A stretch of 64,000 bases of DNA. Source: Archilochus colubris. Lineage: Eukaryota; Chordata; Aves; Apodiformes; Trochilidae. Every line of letters starts with the position of its first letter. The stretch's first letter is position 1. The position numbers were made by a program, and so were the translations under genes. Positions 36,651-49,078 of this stretch are shown one piece after another. The stretch covers positions 41,178,305 through 41,242,304 of the forward strand of contig CM041115.1 of the NCBI GenBank assembly GCA_023079485.1. The letters run 5' to 3'. A model generated the notes under the pieces. The model was not told the DNA's origin, made no database searches, and saw nothing but the letters and a program-made list of their open reading frames with translations.

Positions 36651-39600
36651 TGTGGGTGGAACTGTGAGGCTCAGGAAGAAACTTCATTTGGGAAAGTTCA
36701 GAAAAAGTGCTAAGACATGGTCTGCATCAGGTGTGTTCTTGATCTCTATCCACAGTTCTCTGATCATATGGCAAAGGACCAAGGGAGAGCTAGGGATTTA
36801 AGTGTAAAGCTAAGTTGAAATTGCAATGAAAAGGTCAAGTAGAGGGGACCTTAATAGTTATAAATGCTCTGGATGGAAGTCACAGCAGAGCAAGGTAGGA
36901 AACTGCAGGACTAGGGTATAAAATGCTGGACATAAATTATGGGACTTCTTTGGCTTAGTACATGGTTATTCTCCAATAGATGTCCTTCAATTCAGAGTCT
37001 GGAAGCATAAAACAGCAGTGGATACAAAGAAATGTTTTTCATACAATGGTAAACAAACAGATGAAGAAATTGTACAGCAATCAGCTAACATTGCTTGGTT
37101 GAGTAAATCTTCCTGGGAAAGTATGCAAATTGTCTATGTTATATGGTTATAGTGTCTAATAGTTAAAATACTTTTCATTGTTTTCATTCTGTTTTACTTA
37201 CAGAACAACGAAATTAGTTTTAAAACCATTTTAAAAAACATTTTAAGAGGAGAACCTACGTTATGGTGTTATATTTTACTGTATACTGGGAAAGGTTAAA
37301 TTTTTTTCAGTTCTGGAGGTATTTAAAAAAACACATAGATGAGGCACTTCAAGACATGCTCCAGTGGTCATGATGATATAGATATTGATAAATGTATTTT
37401 ATTTCTTTTACTGGGGTGATCTTAGAGGTATTTCCAAACATGACAATTCTGCAATTCTCTGTGTTTCTGAGTGGCATTTCCTCTGGTCTCACACATCCAC
37501 CAGTATATTGTACTGATCCTATTTTTTCAAAAGCTGAGAAAAAAAGAAAATTTAAAAATCTCAGAAAATGCAATAATTAAATCTAACCCTTGCATGGTAA
37601 CAGCACTGGGGAAGCCAAGTATGTTTTTCCAGGACTTACTGGAATGTCCTCTATGTATCAACACTAAAAAGGTCTATTGAAATTTCTCTAAAGTAAAAAA
37701 ACTATAAATCAGACAGTTTCTGAATTCATTGATTGCTCAGTTCCATCTCTTCTCGGTTTACTAACAAAGATTCTCAGTATACTTTTAATAAGCTTTTTTT
37801 CAAATTTAAATACTTTCAGGGGGAGGGACAGCAGGTAAACATGTGGCCTAGAAGAACGTCTGTACATCTGTTACCAAAAAATATGTTTCTCCTGCAGCTA
37901 TTACATTTTATTCACCTTCCTGGTTTTGTGCATATAAATGAATATATCTGAAAATCTATATTTCTGAAATCAGAATGTATCTGACCATAATAAAGACCTC
38001 TTGATGATCTCTACTTGATCTGAAAAGAGAAGTCAAAGAGTTACCTCTGCTAATCCTCTCACTGAAGTTTAGTTTTTTCTTTCATTTTGTAGCAACCCCA
38101 GTTTTCTGCAGTTCAGGTTAGTGAGGCTCAGGGTCAGTTAAAACCTTCAAGCATCAATGAACAGCGTTAACTCTGGCCCTTTATCTCAAGTTTATTTCTT
38201 TATGAGTTAGTTTATAAGTCTTAAATCTGAAAAAATAACGTTATTTTGTTCATTAAGTGAAAATTCCTTGCATTTTCCAAGTGCAGAAAGCAACTTGTCT
38301 CTGATAATCTTACCTAGTAACATAATATACTCTGGTTTATCCCACTATACTCTCTGTGTTCATCCCCTCTACTAGTCAAATCCTTCTCCTCTCTTTGCTA
38401 AATAAGACTTTTTCAAGCTACTAAAAATATGCAAATTATTAAATTATTTATCAGAGAGAATGTTGCAACATCCCTTAAAGTCATTGCAGATTTTGCTTCT
38501 TTCAAAACTGCAGGATCATGTCAGATGTTCCTTACAAAGTATAGCAGAAGTAAATTTATGAGATACAGAAGTTCTCCAGAATTTCACTCTGTTGTTTTTC
38601 GTGCCCCTTCTCATTATCTTCTTCATCCTGTTGCATCTGTGTAGTATATTCGTAGAGGTTTTCTGAGACAGCCTGCAGAGTCTCCAGCTGATGTTACATC
38701 CAGAGTTTTAAAGAGTTTATTGTTTGAGGGTTTTTAAATTTCTTTTTTTCCTGCCTATAGATTCTAAAAAGACACGTCCTTTGTCTAACATTTTGTCTTT
38801 GTAGAAGTTCCATCCATTATATGTATGTAAAACTTCTTAACAGGGCTTAGTTAGCCAGGTAAATGTTTCACAGATGCAGGATAAAGTAACCAGTGCCTTA
38901 TAACACAACTAATACCTGGGAATAAAGACAGTCCAAGGTTTCAGAATACTTTGTATTTACATCTAACAATAGACATGTCATTTTATTAGGCTTTCAATCT
39001 TCCCATTTTTTTTGTGCTTCTGAATAGCTCACAAATAGACAGCATTTTTACCGTAACTCTGTTTTTTTCTTCAGTCTTCGTGTAAAAAAGTTAACAGTTA
39101 CCAGGGTAGCTTAGAATGGCTTTGTTTTCCTAGTATCTATAGTGCATTTTTTCCGTTTTTATTTTAGTTCTCCCTTTTTTCTTTCAAAATTGCATAGCTG
39201 ATCTGGGACTTCTAACATCCATTAGGGGGCTTGTGGTGCTCTTATTGGTATTTTGAGCACAAATAAATGTTGGCAAAGGCATCTCTTATTCACATCTATC
39301 TGTCCAGAACTTGGCATGCAAGTCTGTGTCCTATGCTGCACTCTCACTTTGTGAGGTAGATCTGAGGTCGTTTCAGGGTGCCTTGGTTTGTTAAAGAACT
39401 CTTTAGTTACAGTCAGTTTGATACCTGTGTTCTTCCACACAGGTAGGAAAGAGCATGTACAATGAGCAAATCCTTATGTGCAGACTGAGATGCATACTTA
39501 AATCTCTAATGTGGTGTTCTTCAAAAGAATTATTGATAAAATGCTTTAATTGCTTCTCCACTAACTGTAATCTGGATATCCAATAAACAAAATTATATGA

Positions 39601-40087
39601 GGAACAATATACTAAATAATGATCAACATAATGAGGAAAATATTGTTGAAATAACGCATATATAATAAATAATAGACTACAGTGCCAATAATAGTAAAGG
39701 CAAACATATTTTCTTTCTCATCTGGTGTGCATCATGTCACAACTTTTCTTATCACTGAGCTGATTTTTACTTTGAAGGGCAAGTTATGATTGACTCTGTT
39801 GAGCCAAGAAAACTGACTTTCTCTTTGCTGATGAAGACATTGGGAAGTTGTTCAAAAGAATGCACAGTTTTCTTGAAGTAAAGGTGTTATGAACATCAAT
39901 GTGCACAGTCAAAACATTACAGATGTTAAACAGTGAAATTTCTGAATTGTATTTTGTTAGGAAATTTTGAAAAGTTCTGGAATGGAGAAATGACAAATGA
40001 AAAATATACAAAGAATTAATGGTAATGGAACATAGCCATAAATGTAGGTCTCATTCTGACAGATTGGAGGCAAAAACAAGACAAGAA
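36651..40087. other. AT-rich unique DNA, no gene seen
   Basis: About 3.4 kb with only short frames and no recognised repeat family. A weak CTCF-like word lies at 39219-39233. Confidence 0.5.
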
Positions 40088-40097
40088 AAGGAAAAAG

Positions 40098-41136
40098 TGT
40101 CACAGCTTAGGTCCAGCTGGTATCAGCCAGGATTACGTGTATTCACTCCCCACTGACACTGTGGGTCAGGAAGAAAATCCACCTAAATATTCATTAATTG
40201 AGACAATAACAAGGAGTTTTTCTTTCCCCAATAACAGTAATGGGGCAAAAAACAGAGAGATTCAGCTTGGGAAGAACTAAAAATCTAATTTAATCTACAA
40301 GGAGAAAGAGAAAACATGGCCAGATCTTCATACCTTCCTCCTTCACCCCCTCCAGTTCTTCCCAGGCCAAAATTTCTTCCCTGCTGCCCTCCCCTTCAGG
40401 GCACAGGGGAGGGTTGAGGGGGGTTTAGAGTCAGTTCCCCACACGGTGTTTCTGCCGTGCCTTCCTCCTCAGGGTGAGTTCTCCTCACACTCTCCCTCTG
40501 CTCCAACGCGGGGTCCCTCTCCTGGGAGAGTCCTTCAGGAACCCCTCCGACATGAGTCCCTCCCACAGGTGCAGTCCCTCAGGCACAGACTGCTCCAGCC
40601 TGGGCTGTACACAGGGTCACGGCTGTTTCAGGAGCAGTCACCTCCTCTGGCACGGGGTCCTCCATGGCTCCAGATCCACATCTACTCCTCTCCATGAGCC
40701 AGGCAACTGCCTCACATCTGCCCACCTGTGACACTTCAGAGGCTGCAAATCCACATTTACCCCTCCTTGGTCCTTCAGCGACTGCTCCACCGTGCTCCTC
40801 CATGAGCTGCAGGGGCACAGCTGCCATGTTATCATGGGCTGTGGGGAAATCTCTCAGGCACCTTTCCTCCTCCTTCTTCACTGACCTCGATATCTTTTCT
40901 CTGACATTGTTTTCTCAATAAATCCTCTACTTTTCTCTTTCTCTGCAGGTCTTTTTTTTACAGTTTAATTTTCCCTTTTCTTGACTATTTTACTCACAGA
41001 GTTGCATTCAGCTTCCCAGATCTACTCGGGTTTTGCAGAGGAAGGGTTAGATTTGGATACTCAGGAGCTTCCAGCAGCTTCTCTTAAGAGCCATCCCTTT
41101 GGCCCCCCACTCCCAAAATACCACTGCACTAACCCA
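40098..41136 (+). mobile_element. Solo LTR of an avian endogenous retrovirus (about 1.04 kb)
   Basis: The segment begins TGTCACAGCTTAGG and ends near ...CACTAACCCA. It matches in layout a bird retroviral LTR I recognise: an early GATTACGTGTATTCACTCCC block (about 40131-40150) followed by CCACTGACACTGTGGGTCAGG; a GC-rich middle full of CTCC, CAGGGTC and GGGGTCCTCCATGG phrases (about 40380-40860); a canonical AATAAA at 40917-40922; and a tail rich in CAGCTTC and GCCATCC-type words. TG...CA ends and AATAAA give plus orientation. The 10-base word AAGGAAAAAG lies immediately outside both ends (40088-40097 and 41137-41146). No retroviral genes flank it, so it is a solo LTR. Several overlapping frames of 65-100 codons inside it are by-products of its GC-rich composition. 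Confidence 0.82.
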
Positions 41137-41146
41137 AAGGAAAAAG

Positions 41147-41932
41147 GAGTAAAAAACTGAATTTTCAGAGGTAGCTAAACTCTACATTTGCCAGTGTACA
41201 CCCTCTCAAAGCATATGTCTTTACAAAATATATGTAAGTGACCTTGATTCCATCACGCTCCAGTACTAGATCTATATGACACTTTCATATCATCACTAAA
41301 GCTAAAGAGTATGCTCATTTAGAGGAATATTTAGCATATAAATCCCAGGTAATCTGAGAAATGAGTCTAATAGTTCTGCTTGAATAAGATTTCTTTCAAA
41401 GAAACACCCCTTCAAAGAGTTCAAGCGGTGGTGATCCTACTCTTTCATTGTGAACTATTCTAATAGCTAATTATTCTCACTGTTAAAATTTGCACTTTAT
41501 TTCCACTTCACATTGCTCAAGATTCTGCTTGTAAAACTTGTTGTTATGCCTTTATCTGCAAGATTAAAGATTGCTTGGGGTCTTTGTTGTTTGTGTACTT
41601 GATATGGACTCCTGAGAGTGGTATTCACAACCTCACTGAAGTCTCCTTGTCTTGTGATCTATACCTACCAACTAAGCAAGGTCAAAATGATATTAAAATA
41701 AAGGGAAAAAAAGAAGGAAAGTATTTAGTTTCAACTAAAGGGGACCATTTTGTTGATTTCATCTATAGGATTTATTTTTCTCTATTCAGTGGTTTCCACT
41801 AGAAAATGCACTGATATTCTTATGTTCTTTGTGTCTATATTTCAAGAATAGCCAATCTCTTTTTAGCATTATCTTAATTCTAAAAATTTCAGGAAACAGA
41901 AATCTGTTGTCTGTCAATGTAATGAAGATGGT
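41147..41932. other. AT-rich unique DNA, no gene seen
   Basis: It separates the LTR from the CR1 pair. Nothing recognised. Confidence 0.5.
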
Positions 41933-42490
41933 GTGGCCTTGTCATCTGGCTCTGCTAAGAGTTTGTCAGACTGCATCCAGTGTATTGTGTTCAGTTTTGG
42001 TCCCTGCTGTACAGAAAAGATGCAGACACTCTGGAGATGGTCCAGAGAAGAGCCATGAGAATGGTAGGATGCTCAGAGGACTAGAGCACCTGCCATATGA
42101 GGAGAGGTTAAGAAAACTGGGTTTGTTCAGCCTTTGGAAGAGAAATCTTAGAGGGAGACCTTATTATGGTGTCCCAGTACTTAAAGGGGGGCTAAAAAGA
42201 AAATGAAGATTCTTTTTTCAAGGAATCACATGGGCAAGACAAGGGGTAATGGGCACAAGTTGCTCCTGGGGAGATTCTGATTAAACTCAAGAGGAAAATT
42301 TTGTGTGGACAGGGATACATTGCAATGGTCTCCTAGAGGAAGTGGTAGATTACCCCATTTTGGAAAGTTTTAAGTCTCATCTTGAGAGGATGCTGAGACA
42401 TATTATATAAAAAGTAATAATAAAAGGTCTGACCTGATGATCCTTGAGGTCCCTTCCAACCTGACATTCTCTGATTCTATGATTCTATGA
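41933..42490 (+). mobile_element. CR1 LINE fragment, sense, 5'-truncated
   Basis: A plus-strand CR1 3' end: CTGACCTGATGATCCTTGAGG, CCCTTCCAACCTGACATTCT, then terminal octamers CTGATTCTATGATTCTATGA ending at 42490. Upstream, one plus frame reads RMLRGLEHLPYEERLRKLGL followed by FSLWKRNLRGRPYYGVPVLK, the typical CR1 ORF2 block near its carboxy end. Further upstream, GTATTGTGTTCAGTTTTGGTCC corresponds to the EYCVQFW region. The 5' limit at about 41933 is approximate. The 3' end is followed after about 20 bases by the 3' end of another CR1 in the opposite orientation. The copy is truncated and frame-broken, so it is inactive. Confidence 0.93.
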
Positions 42491-42510
42491 AATGACCGGT
42501 TAATGTTACC

Positions 42511-42757
42511 ATATCTTAGAATGCTTAGAGTTAGAAGGCACCTTAAAGATCACTGAATTCTAAACCCACCTACATAGGCAGAGTCACCTCCCACTATACA
42601 AGGTTGTTTAAAACTTCATCCAACCTGTTCTTGGACACTTCCAAGGAGGGGGCATGCACAACCTCCCTGTGCAACCTGTGCCACTATCTCACCACCCTCA
42701 CAGTAAGCACTTCCTAATGTCTAACCTAAATCTACCCTCTTCCTGTTTAAGCTTTAT
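42511..42757 (-). mobile_element. CR1 LINE fragment, antisense, 5'-truncated
   Basis: The plus strand reads ATCTTAGAATGCTTAGAGTTAG, then AAGGCACCTTAAAGATCACTG, the classic antisense CR1 3' end. It continues through CACCTCCCACTATACAAGG, CATCCAACCTGTTCTTGGAC, ACTTCCAAGGAGGGGGCATGC and CTCACCACCCTCACAGTAAG to TCTAACCTAAATCTACCCTC. It stops near 42757, a 5'-truncated remnant of about 250 bases. It lies tail to tail with the plus-strand CR1 ending at 42490 and belongs to a different 3' subtype from that copy. Confidence 0.92.
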
Positions 42758-43087
42758 CAACAATACAGAGCAGTGCACAACACAGATTGTTAAGAGATAT
42801 CCAGTGAGATAGCTCAGGCATCAAAAGTGACAGAATTATTTATGTTCATAGCTCCTTTTGTGGTAAGAAAACCTACTTCTTGGTTCTGCTCCGAGCACAT
42901 GCATTCTGTGTTCACAAAGCCTCAGGCCAAATAGGTGCCTTAATGCATTTTGAATGAGAAAGCCACACATGTCTTGTTGAGTATCTTCAATATCTGACAT
43001 CACAGTGAAAATGGGTAAGACTCTGGGTAAGCATGCTTAAAAAAACCACAAAAAATCCCAATATATTTTTTTAGAAATAACTGTCTC
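42758..43087. other. Unique DNA, no gene seen
   Basis: Nothing recognised between the CR1 pair and the T/G-rich tract. Confidence 0.5.
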
Positions 43088-43257
43088 CTAATGTCACCGT
43101 TTGCTCTTTTTTTGGTTTTGTTTTTCTTTTCCTTGTATTGTTTTGTTTGTTTGTTGAGGGTTTTTTTTTGTTTGCTTTGTATGGTTTGGTTGTTTTTTTA
43201 TTTGCTTTGGTTTGGTTTATTTTTGTTGGTTGGTTGGTTGTTTTGGGTTCTTTTTGT
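43088..43257 (+). repeat. T/G-rich simple tract
   Basis: About 170 bases of TTTG, TTGG and T-run units (GTTTGTTTGTTG, GGTTTGGTTTA, TTGGTTGGTTGG). The minus-strand Lys/Thr/Asn-rich 69-codon frame across it is an artefact. Confidence 0.85.
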
Positions 43258-44540
43258 AGCATAGTGAGCATGTATTTCAAGGAACAGAGTTAAATGTGAG
43301 GAACTGAATAAATCTTCAATCAGTCAGTCAATCTATATGGAGTAATACCTATGCCAAATGTAAACACTTTTCCTCTCAGTCCAAAAATCCCTGGAGGACT
43401 GATTCCATGCAGTGTGGTTGCCATCATTGCATACTACTTTGGAGGTAGCAGTGAAATATCTTTTAAGTCCTAATTCCTTTTACCTTACATGAGAGCAACC
43501 ATCAAATACTGATGAGTTATGTGTTGAGAACACTTTCTTATTCTAAGGGACTCCAAATGTGCATCATTAGGATCATCTGGACTTATTTAACCAATGCAAC
43601 CATACATTCAACCTTCAGGCCACCTCCTGAGTATGGTGAAGAATATTTCCTTTGTGTTTCTAAGGAGACTGTAAAACATATGGGATCCTCTGAGGCTTCT
43701 TAGCAACTTCCTCTACTTTTTCTGAGGAACAAACATTCCTTTGGAGAGACTGTTTTCCTCTAGGAAACTTTGTCCTACTTTAGACATAACATAATGAATG
43801 GCATACTTTCACAAAGGAGCTATCCTTTCAGAAGAAAAATGTATATTGTTATGTTTTTGTGTACTGCAGCTCATTTCTTTATGCTGGCATGCAAATTAAA
43901 TTAGAACAAGACCACTATAGTTTTCTTCAATCATCATTTTGTGTATCCCCTAATTTCCGCAACATCCATAAGAAATGGATAAGATTGCAGTGAAAAAGTC
44001 AGTGCCATCAGCTGAGATGTTACTGAATGCTGGGACCCAGAAAAATGTGTTAACTGATATTCGTAGCTGTGTGAATTTTACAATTCTAAAATAACTAGGA
44101 GATAGAACATGTTCTGACCTTAGATGAATAACTGCATTGTATTTTTTGTTGTAGAATGTTTGTCAGAACAATTGGTTTTGAGAATTGAAAAAGTGAACAT
44201 TTTTGTGTTTTTTTGAAAAGGAAATAAAAGATAGAAAGAATTTTATGTACCAAAAAATACAATATGGGGTAGTCTTGGGGTATGTATGGATGAGAGAATT
44301 AATACACTTCACAGAACATCCCCTTGTGTGCAATATAAAGCACACCTCTCAGATGAGTTGTCAATCATATCTTTTTAGGAGGAGCAGTGAAATGACCTTG
44401 GGTTTTCCACGTTTGCTGAGGGCATTAATTACTCCATAAATGGATGGGCAAGGAAACACTTCTGAGGAATTACTAATTTTTTGAGTCTTACCACATCACC
44501 AAGCTGAAATACATTTTTTTTACATTAAATCCAACTACGG
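43258..44540. other. AT-rich unique DNA, no gene seen
   Basis: Only short frames and no recognised repeat. Confidence 0.5.
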
Positions 44541-46150
44541 ACAATGAAGTGTGGCAGAAAATCCTTTTGTTATGGCAGATGCTATATTTTAATAATCAAG
44601 CCTATTGATCATCTTATTAATGGTTACTAATTTGAGAACAACAAATCTAATATAGAAGTTCCTCTTATCAGTTCTCTAATGCTGTATAGAGGAATATGCA
44701 AATCTAATGCCTTTTCTTTTCAAATTGCTGTATTTTCCAATTTGCTAGTCATTTTGCTTGATGTTTGAACAATGTTAAAAGCCATAGAGAGAATGATCTT
44801 CTTTGCTAGTTAAGATCCATATTGTCTTTATGTTGTGATGTTTTAATGAGGGAAAAGAATAATTATTTCTGAAAACATCTTAGTAGATTTCAAATTGAAT
44901 AGATAGAAACCCAACTTCTTAAATGTCCTAAATAAGATCTCCTAAATAAAATTTTCTGTGAAGATGCAGTACAGAGACTGCTGAATATTCATAGAATGAT
45001 TGTGGAAATATTCCCTGCTTAAATTATGTTACGAGCATTTTCTGTTGTAATTCCTCAGTGCCTACTGTTTATAATGTAGTCTATTAATGCATTATTAATT
45101 GTGTTTATTTTTGAAGGTTATTTTAGACACAATAAAAAAATTACTCCTTTCTTACTATCTTTGAGTGAGCTTACAGATGTACATTTCCGTCAATGCTTGT
45201 GATTTGTTAGTGCATGCTGCTAACACCACAACCTAAGGAGTCTACATGAAATTTAATTAAGTTGTTTTTTATGGGAGATTGTGTGAAGAGATAAATGGTT
45301 CATGATAAATGAATTCTCAGACCACAAATTGGAGCGTTTATTGATTCATTGGTCATTTATCTTGAAATTTATTCCTGAGCAAAAAGAATATTGCTATACA
45401 CTTAAATAAAGGCTTTGAATATTATGCTAACCTTTCACCAGACAGTAATAAGTCCTCTAACCAAACTCATCCAGCTTCATTTCCCATTCATTTTCTTGTC
45501 ATCAGCATCATTATCATCCTTTTCTACTACAGAGACTCAGCAAATTATAATGGGTTTAACTGGAATATAAATTCATGAGCTCCAAGCTTCCTACATTCTT
45601 TATATCCTCATGGTGTCTAATAAAAAATGTACAAATTGATTCAGCTATCTGTATCAAAATACACTTTAACTGAGGACCCTATTTCATTCAGAAAAACTAC
45701 TATCCATTGGGCTTTTTGGAGCCGGTTAGAGCATGTGATGAGATACCAGATTCAGTTTTAATATTTAATGCATGGGATGATTGAGTATTAGTTCTCCTTA
45801 TAGCTTCTTACACATATATATACAGTTAATATCCAGTATTTATGCTTATAAAATAGTTGAGACATAAGGGATTGTTTAACTCTATTTATTCCTTGCCTTT
45901 GGCTAGTCTAGATGTATTGAGTTATAAGGTTTCAATTCACTTGGGTTTTGTAAAACATTTAGGCACAAAAAGTAGAATAGTCACAGTAAAGATCCTATTT
46001 AGAGTGTGTTTTAATTGGGGATAACATTTTTTTAATATATTTTATTCTTTTTTAAATGCCTCCCTCCAGGCTCTTTCTAGAGTTATGTTCTAAATTGCCT
46101 GGGAGATATTGTATTTTAATAAAGAATAAAGGAAAGAGAGTTATGGAAAT
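44541..46150. other. AT-rich unique DNA, possible conserved non-coding sequence
   Basis: No repeats or exons. The stretch is AT-rich but complex, with few homopolymers and many TAAT/ATTA-type and octamer-like words, for example around 45290-45380 (an ACCACAAA RUNX-type site beside TTTATTGATTCATTGGTCA). That texture is common in conserved enhancers, but without alignments it is only a suspicion. Confidence 0.3.
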
Positions 46151-49020
46151 ATTTAGCTTTGGGTAGTATCTCATCTTTTAGCAGTGCATCCTTTAGCATG
46201 GATTTATGTGGGACACACATGTGAAGATCAAATATTATGTTTCAGACAGCTGGGAACAATTAGTTGACTCTTAGAGCATGCGGAAATCAGGGGGAAAGGA
46301 TGGCACCAGACATGTGGCCCCTGTCATGGTGGTCAGCAATCAGGTTGTTTCCATGGTACAGGTCATGCTGGTAAGTCTCGCTCATATTTTTTCTGCAGAA
46401 GCCCTCCTTAGACACTAATTTCAGTAGCTCAGTGAAGAATTTTCAAAAATGCTCTGTATTGTACAGCATGGTGCAGCAGAAGCTAATGTGAGGGATGGGA
46501 AAGAAGGCTGAATTGGCTGGTTGGGAAATTTGAGGACTAGAAAGATAAGGAGGGGGAGACACAATAGGTCTCTAATGGACTATCTAAAATGGAAAACATC
46601 TAGTGTTCCTAATGACCTCAGAAAAGCTGTTGTTCATGGCAGAGGAGAACAAAGTTATCTGAGAGATGTTAATGGCCCAAACCTTCCTTGGAGAATTTTC
46701 TGTGGGGTTAAAATTCTGCTTTAAACAGGGTAATGTGTTCTCTAGAAAAATTCTCTGACATACTCTCTATTCTAGTAACTTACAATTGCTTTGACCTGAA
46801 ACAAGTCCTCCTGTCTTGGCAGGATGGACTGAGGTCTCCTTTCGGAGCAAAAGAGAATACCAAAACTGGCTGTGCTCCAGTACTGCTGATTATGTGCACT
46901 AAATATACTACAGACAGAAAGCAAAGAAGTTTGGGCACTGTTATGTACCTTTTTTACTGGCCATATAGGTTTTAATCTCTACCTGAAACAATGTCTAGCC
47001 ACTATGGTTGGTGCTACATCATTATCTCAAACTGTGATACTAAGACCATGAATGCAAATACTTTGTTCAATTTAAGTTAAACACTATTCACTTATCTAGC
47101 AATGTTTCCTTGGCTAAGAAGCCTAGGGTGGCTAGATTTGGTATTTTCTTTAGTACTGTCGTTTACAGAAACTGGTGTGCTTAACCTCATTGCTTCAAAG
47201 GAATATTTTACTCTTTTACTACTTTTTTCTTTTTTTTAATACTTCTTTTTCTACTTTTTCTTCCAGTAGTAGAGAATTATTGTGGAATAATAAGCTCCAT
47301 AAAGTAAAGGCAGTTTATAAATCAAGATTTATCAATATAAATCAAAATTTATAAATCAATATTTATAAAAATTATGATATTACTTTAGAAAAGGCGGGTA
47401 AGTCCCTCCTGTGTATTATACTTTTAATGACTCTAAAGCACCCCTAGGAAATTAGAATTAAAGATGTGGCCAACACATATATAAATCATTCATTTAAGTA
47501 GATATTTATATTTCAGATCACACTCTGGTGAAAAATAAAAATTCTTTCAATTAAGGAATGGTCCCATGGTCTCCATACCTATGTATCTCGCAGAAAGTTT
47601 AATAGCAGAACCTTGGTCTTGCTGGTTCAATTAATCATTCACTGAAAAGAAAATTGGTTTATCTAAGAAAATGACTGAGATATTAGCAAGATGATATAAA
47701 AGCTGAGACTAAAACATTAACAAAACTCAACAAAACAACAACAAAATAAATGAACAAATAAATTCTTCTAGTTAGGTAAAGTCCCCACCTAACACTGTAA
47801 TTGAAGTCCTGACTCTTTAAGGCCGTTCCACTGAAATCCCTTAAAGAGTGTGCAGACCTTTTACTGAATTAGAGTCAGCACTATACCTACATAGTGCCAT
47901 AAAAAGCACAGCAGAAATAGCTTATACTGATAGATCAGTACATACTGATATTCTGCATATTTAGAGAGAAAAGAAAATCAGTATTTAAAAAGATTGTATT
48001 TCAGAGGTAGAATGCCTCAGAAACAATTATTTATTATTATAAGTGTTTTGTTTATTTACACCAGTACCCAAAACTAGAAACTTCTTTGTAATGTGGTCAG
48101 AACTATTACTTCACTACCTTCTGTATTAACCACTTCCTATACAAATTAAATTGATGTAAGGATAGACTGAGATGCACAGACAATATTTCATGTATTGCTA
48201 CAATAATCTGGCATATATTAACTGAAAATTTTTGCCTTTGCTCTTTAATCTAAGGATCATTGCATAATTCCAACTCATTTTTTTGTCTGTTTTGTTTAGT
48301 AAAATACTCTTGACCAGATAATCAGAGGTATCATTATGTATATTTTGCAGATAATGCTGTTATACATTCCTTTTTCTCTCTTAGGAAAAGAATGAAGGAT
48401 TGTGGAGATACACATAAGTGAATTTTTCAGCTATCTCTATATAAATTTTACTTTCCTGACATTTGAAAAGGAATTTGTTAATATTGTATTAGGTTTGCTT
48501 CATCAAAAGCTGACATCAACCATTTCACCTCACAGTTAGGCTTCTATTTACCTTGCTAACCTTGTAGTCGTGTGAGTAGCTGCACTACACATCAGTGAAT
48601 ACTGCAGAATCAACAAGAATCCTTCTGTTTCCAAGGCAGAGGCACAGTCACGCAAAGGAGGGAGAATGATGTGATAGGAAAGCCAGTTAACACAAAACCT
48701 GTCACTCAGGTTAATGATCTGCTACAGAGCAGGTGGCCACCCTCCCATCTTTTTAAAGTAGACATATACTGGGAGAACTAGAAGCACAATATACAGCTGC
48801 AAGAGAGAGAAAGTGCTAGGAATGGGAGGGACTCTAGCTTCCAAAATCTGAACAGCTATCTCTTACTACTGAATTAGACATGTCTGAAAGACACATTTTG
48901 CACATGAGATGAGTTAGGCTTATCAGGGATAAAGTATCCACAAAACACATACTGAGGATGCAGAGGACTAAGAAGGAAATTGAGTACTAAATATTTTTAT
49001 TAAAACAGATAAAGAGGTAC
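46151..49020. other. AT-rich unique DNA, no gene seen
   Basis: About 2.9 kb. A slightly GC-richer patch lies at 46250-46400, with adjacent 67- and 80-codon plus frames at 46521-46975 that show no recognised domain. An A/C-rich mini-tract lies near 47728. Confidence 0.5.
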
Positions 49021-49078
49021 AAAAGATGGAAGAAAATCCAGTAATGGAAGTAATGGAAAAGATGGAAGAAAATCCAGT
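49021..49078. repeat. Short direct duplication, 22-base unit, 36-base period
   Basis: The 22-base word starting AAAAGATGGAAGAAAATCC occurs identically at 49021-49042 and 49057-49078, so the period is 36 bases. The perfect identity suggests a recent local duplication. Confidence 0.9.

Noticed and set aside
39219..39233. CTCF-like word CCATTAGGGGGCTTG
   Set aside because: The bases after GGC do not fit the core motif (GGCGC or GGCAG expected), so it is too weak to list as a site.
40446..40921. Several overlapping frames of 65-100 codons on both strands
   Set aside because: All lie inside the GC-rich part of a retroviral LTR, where stop codons are rare on both strands.
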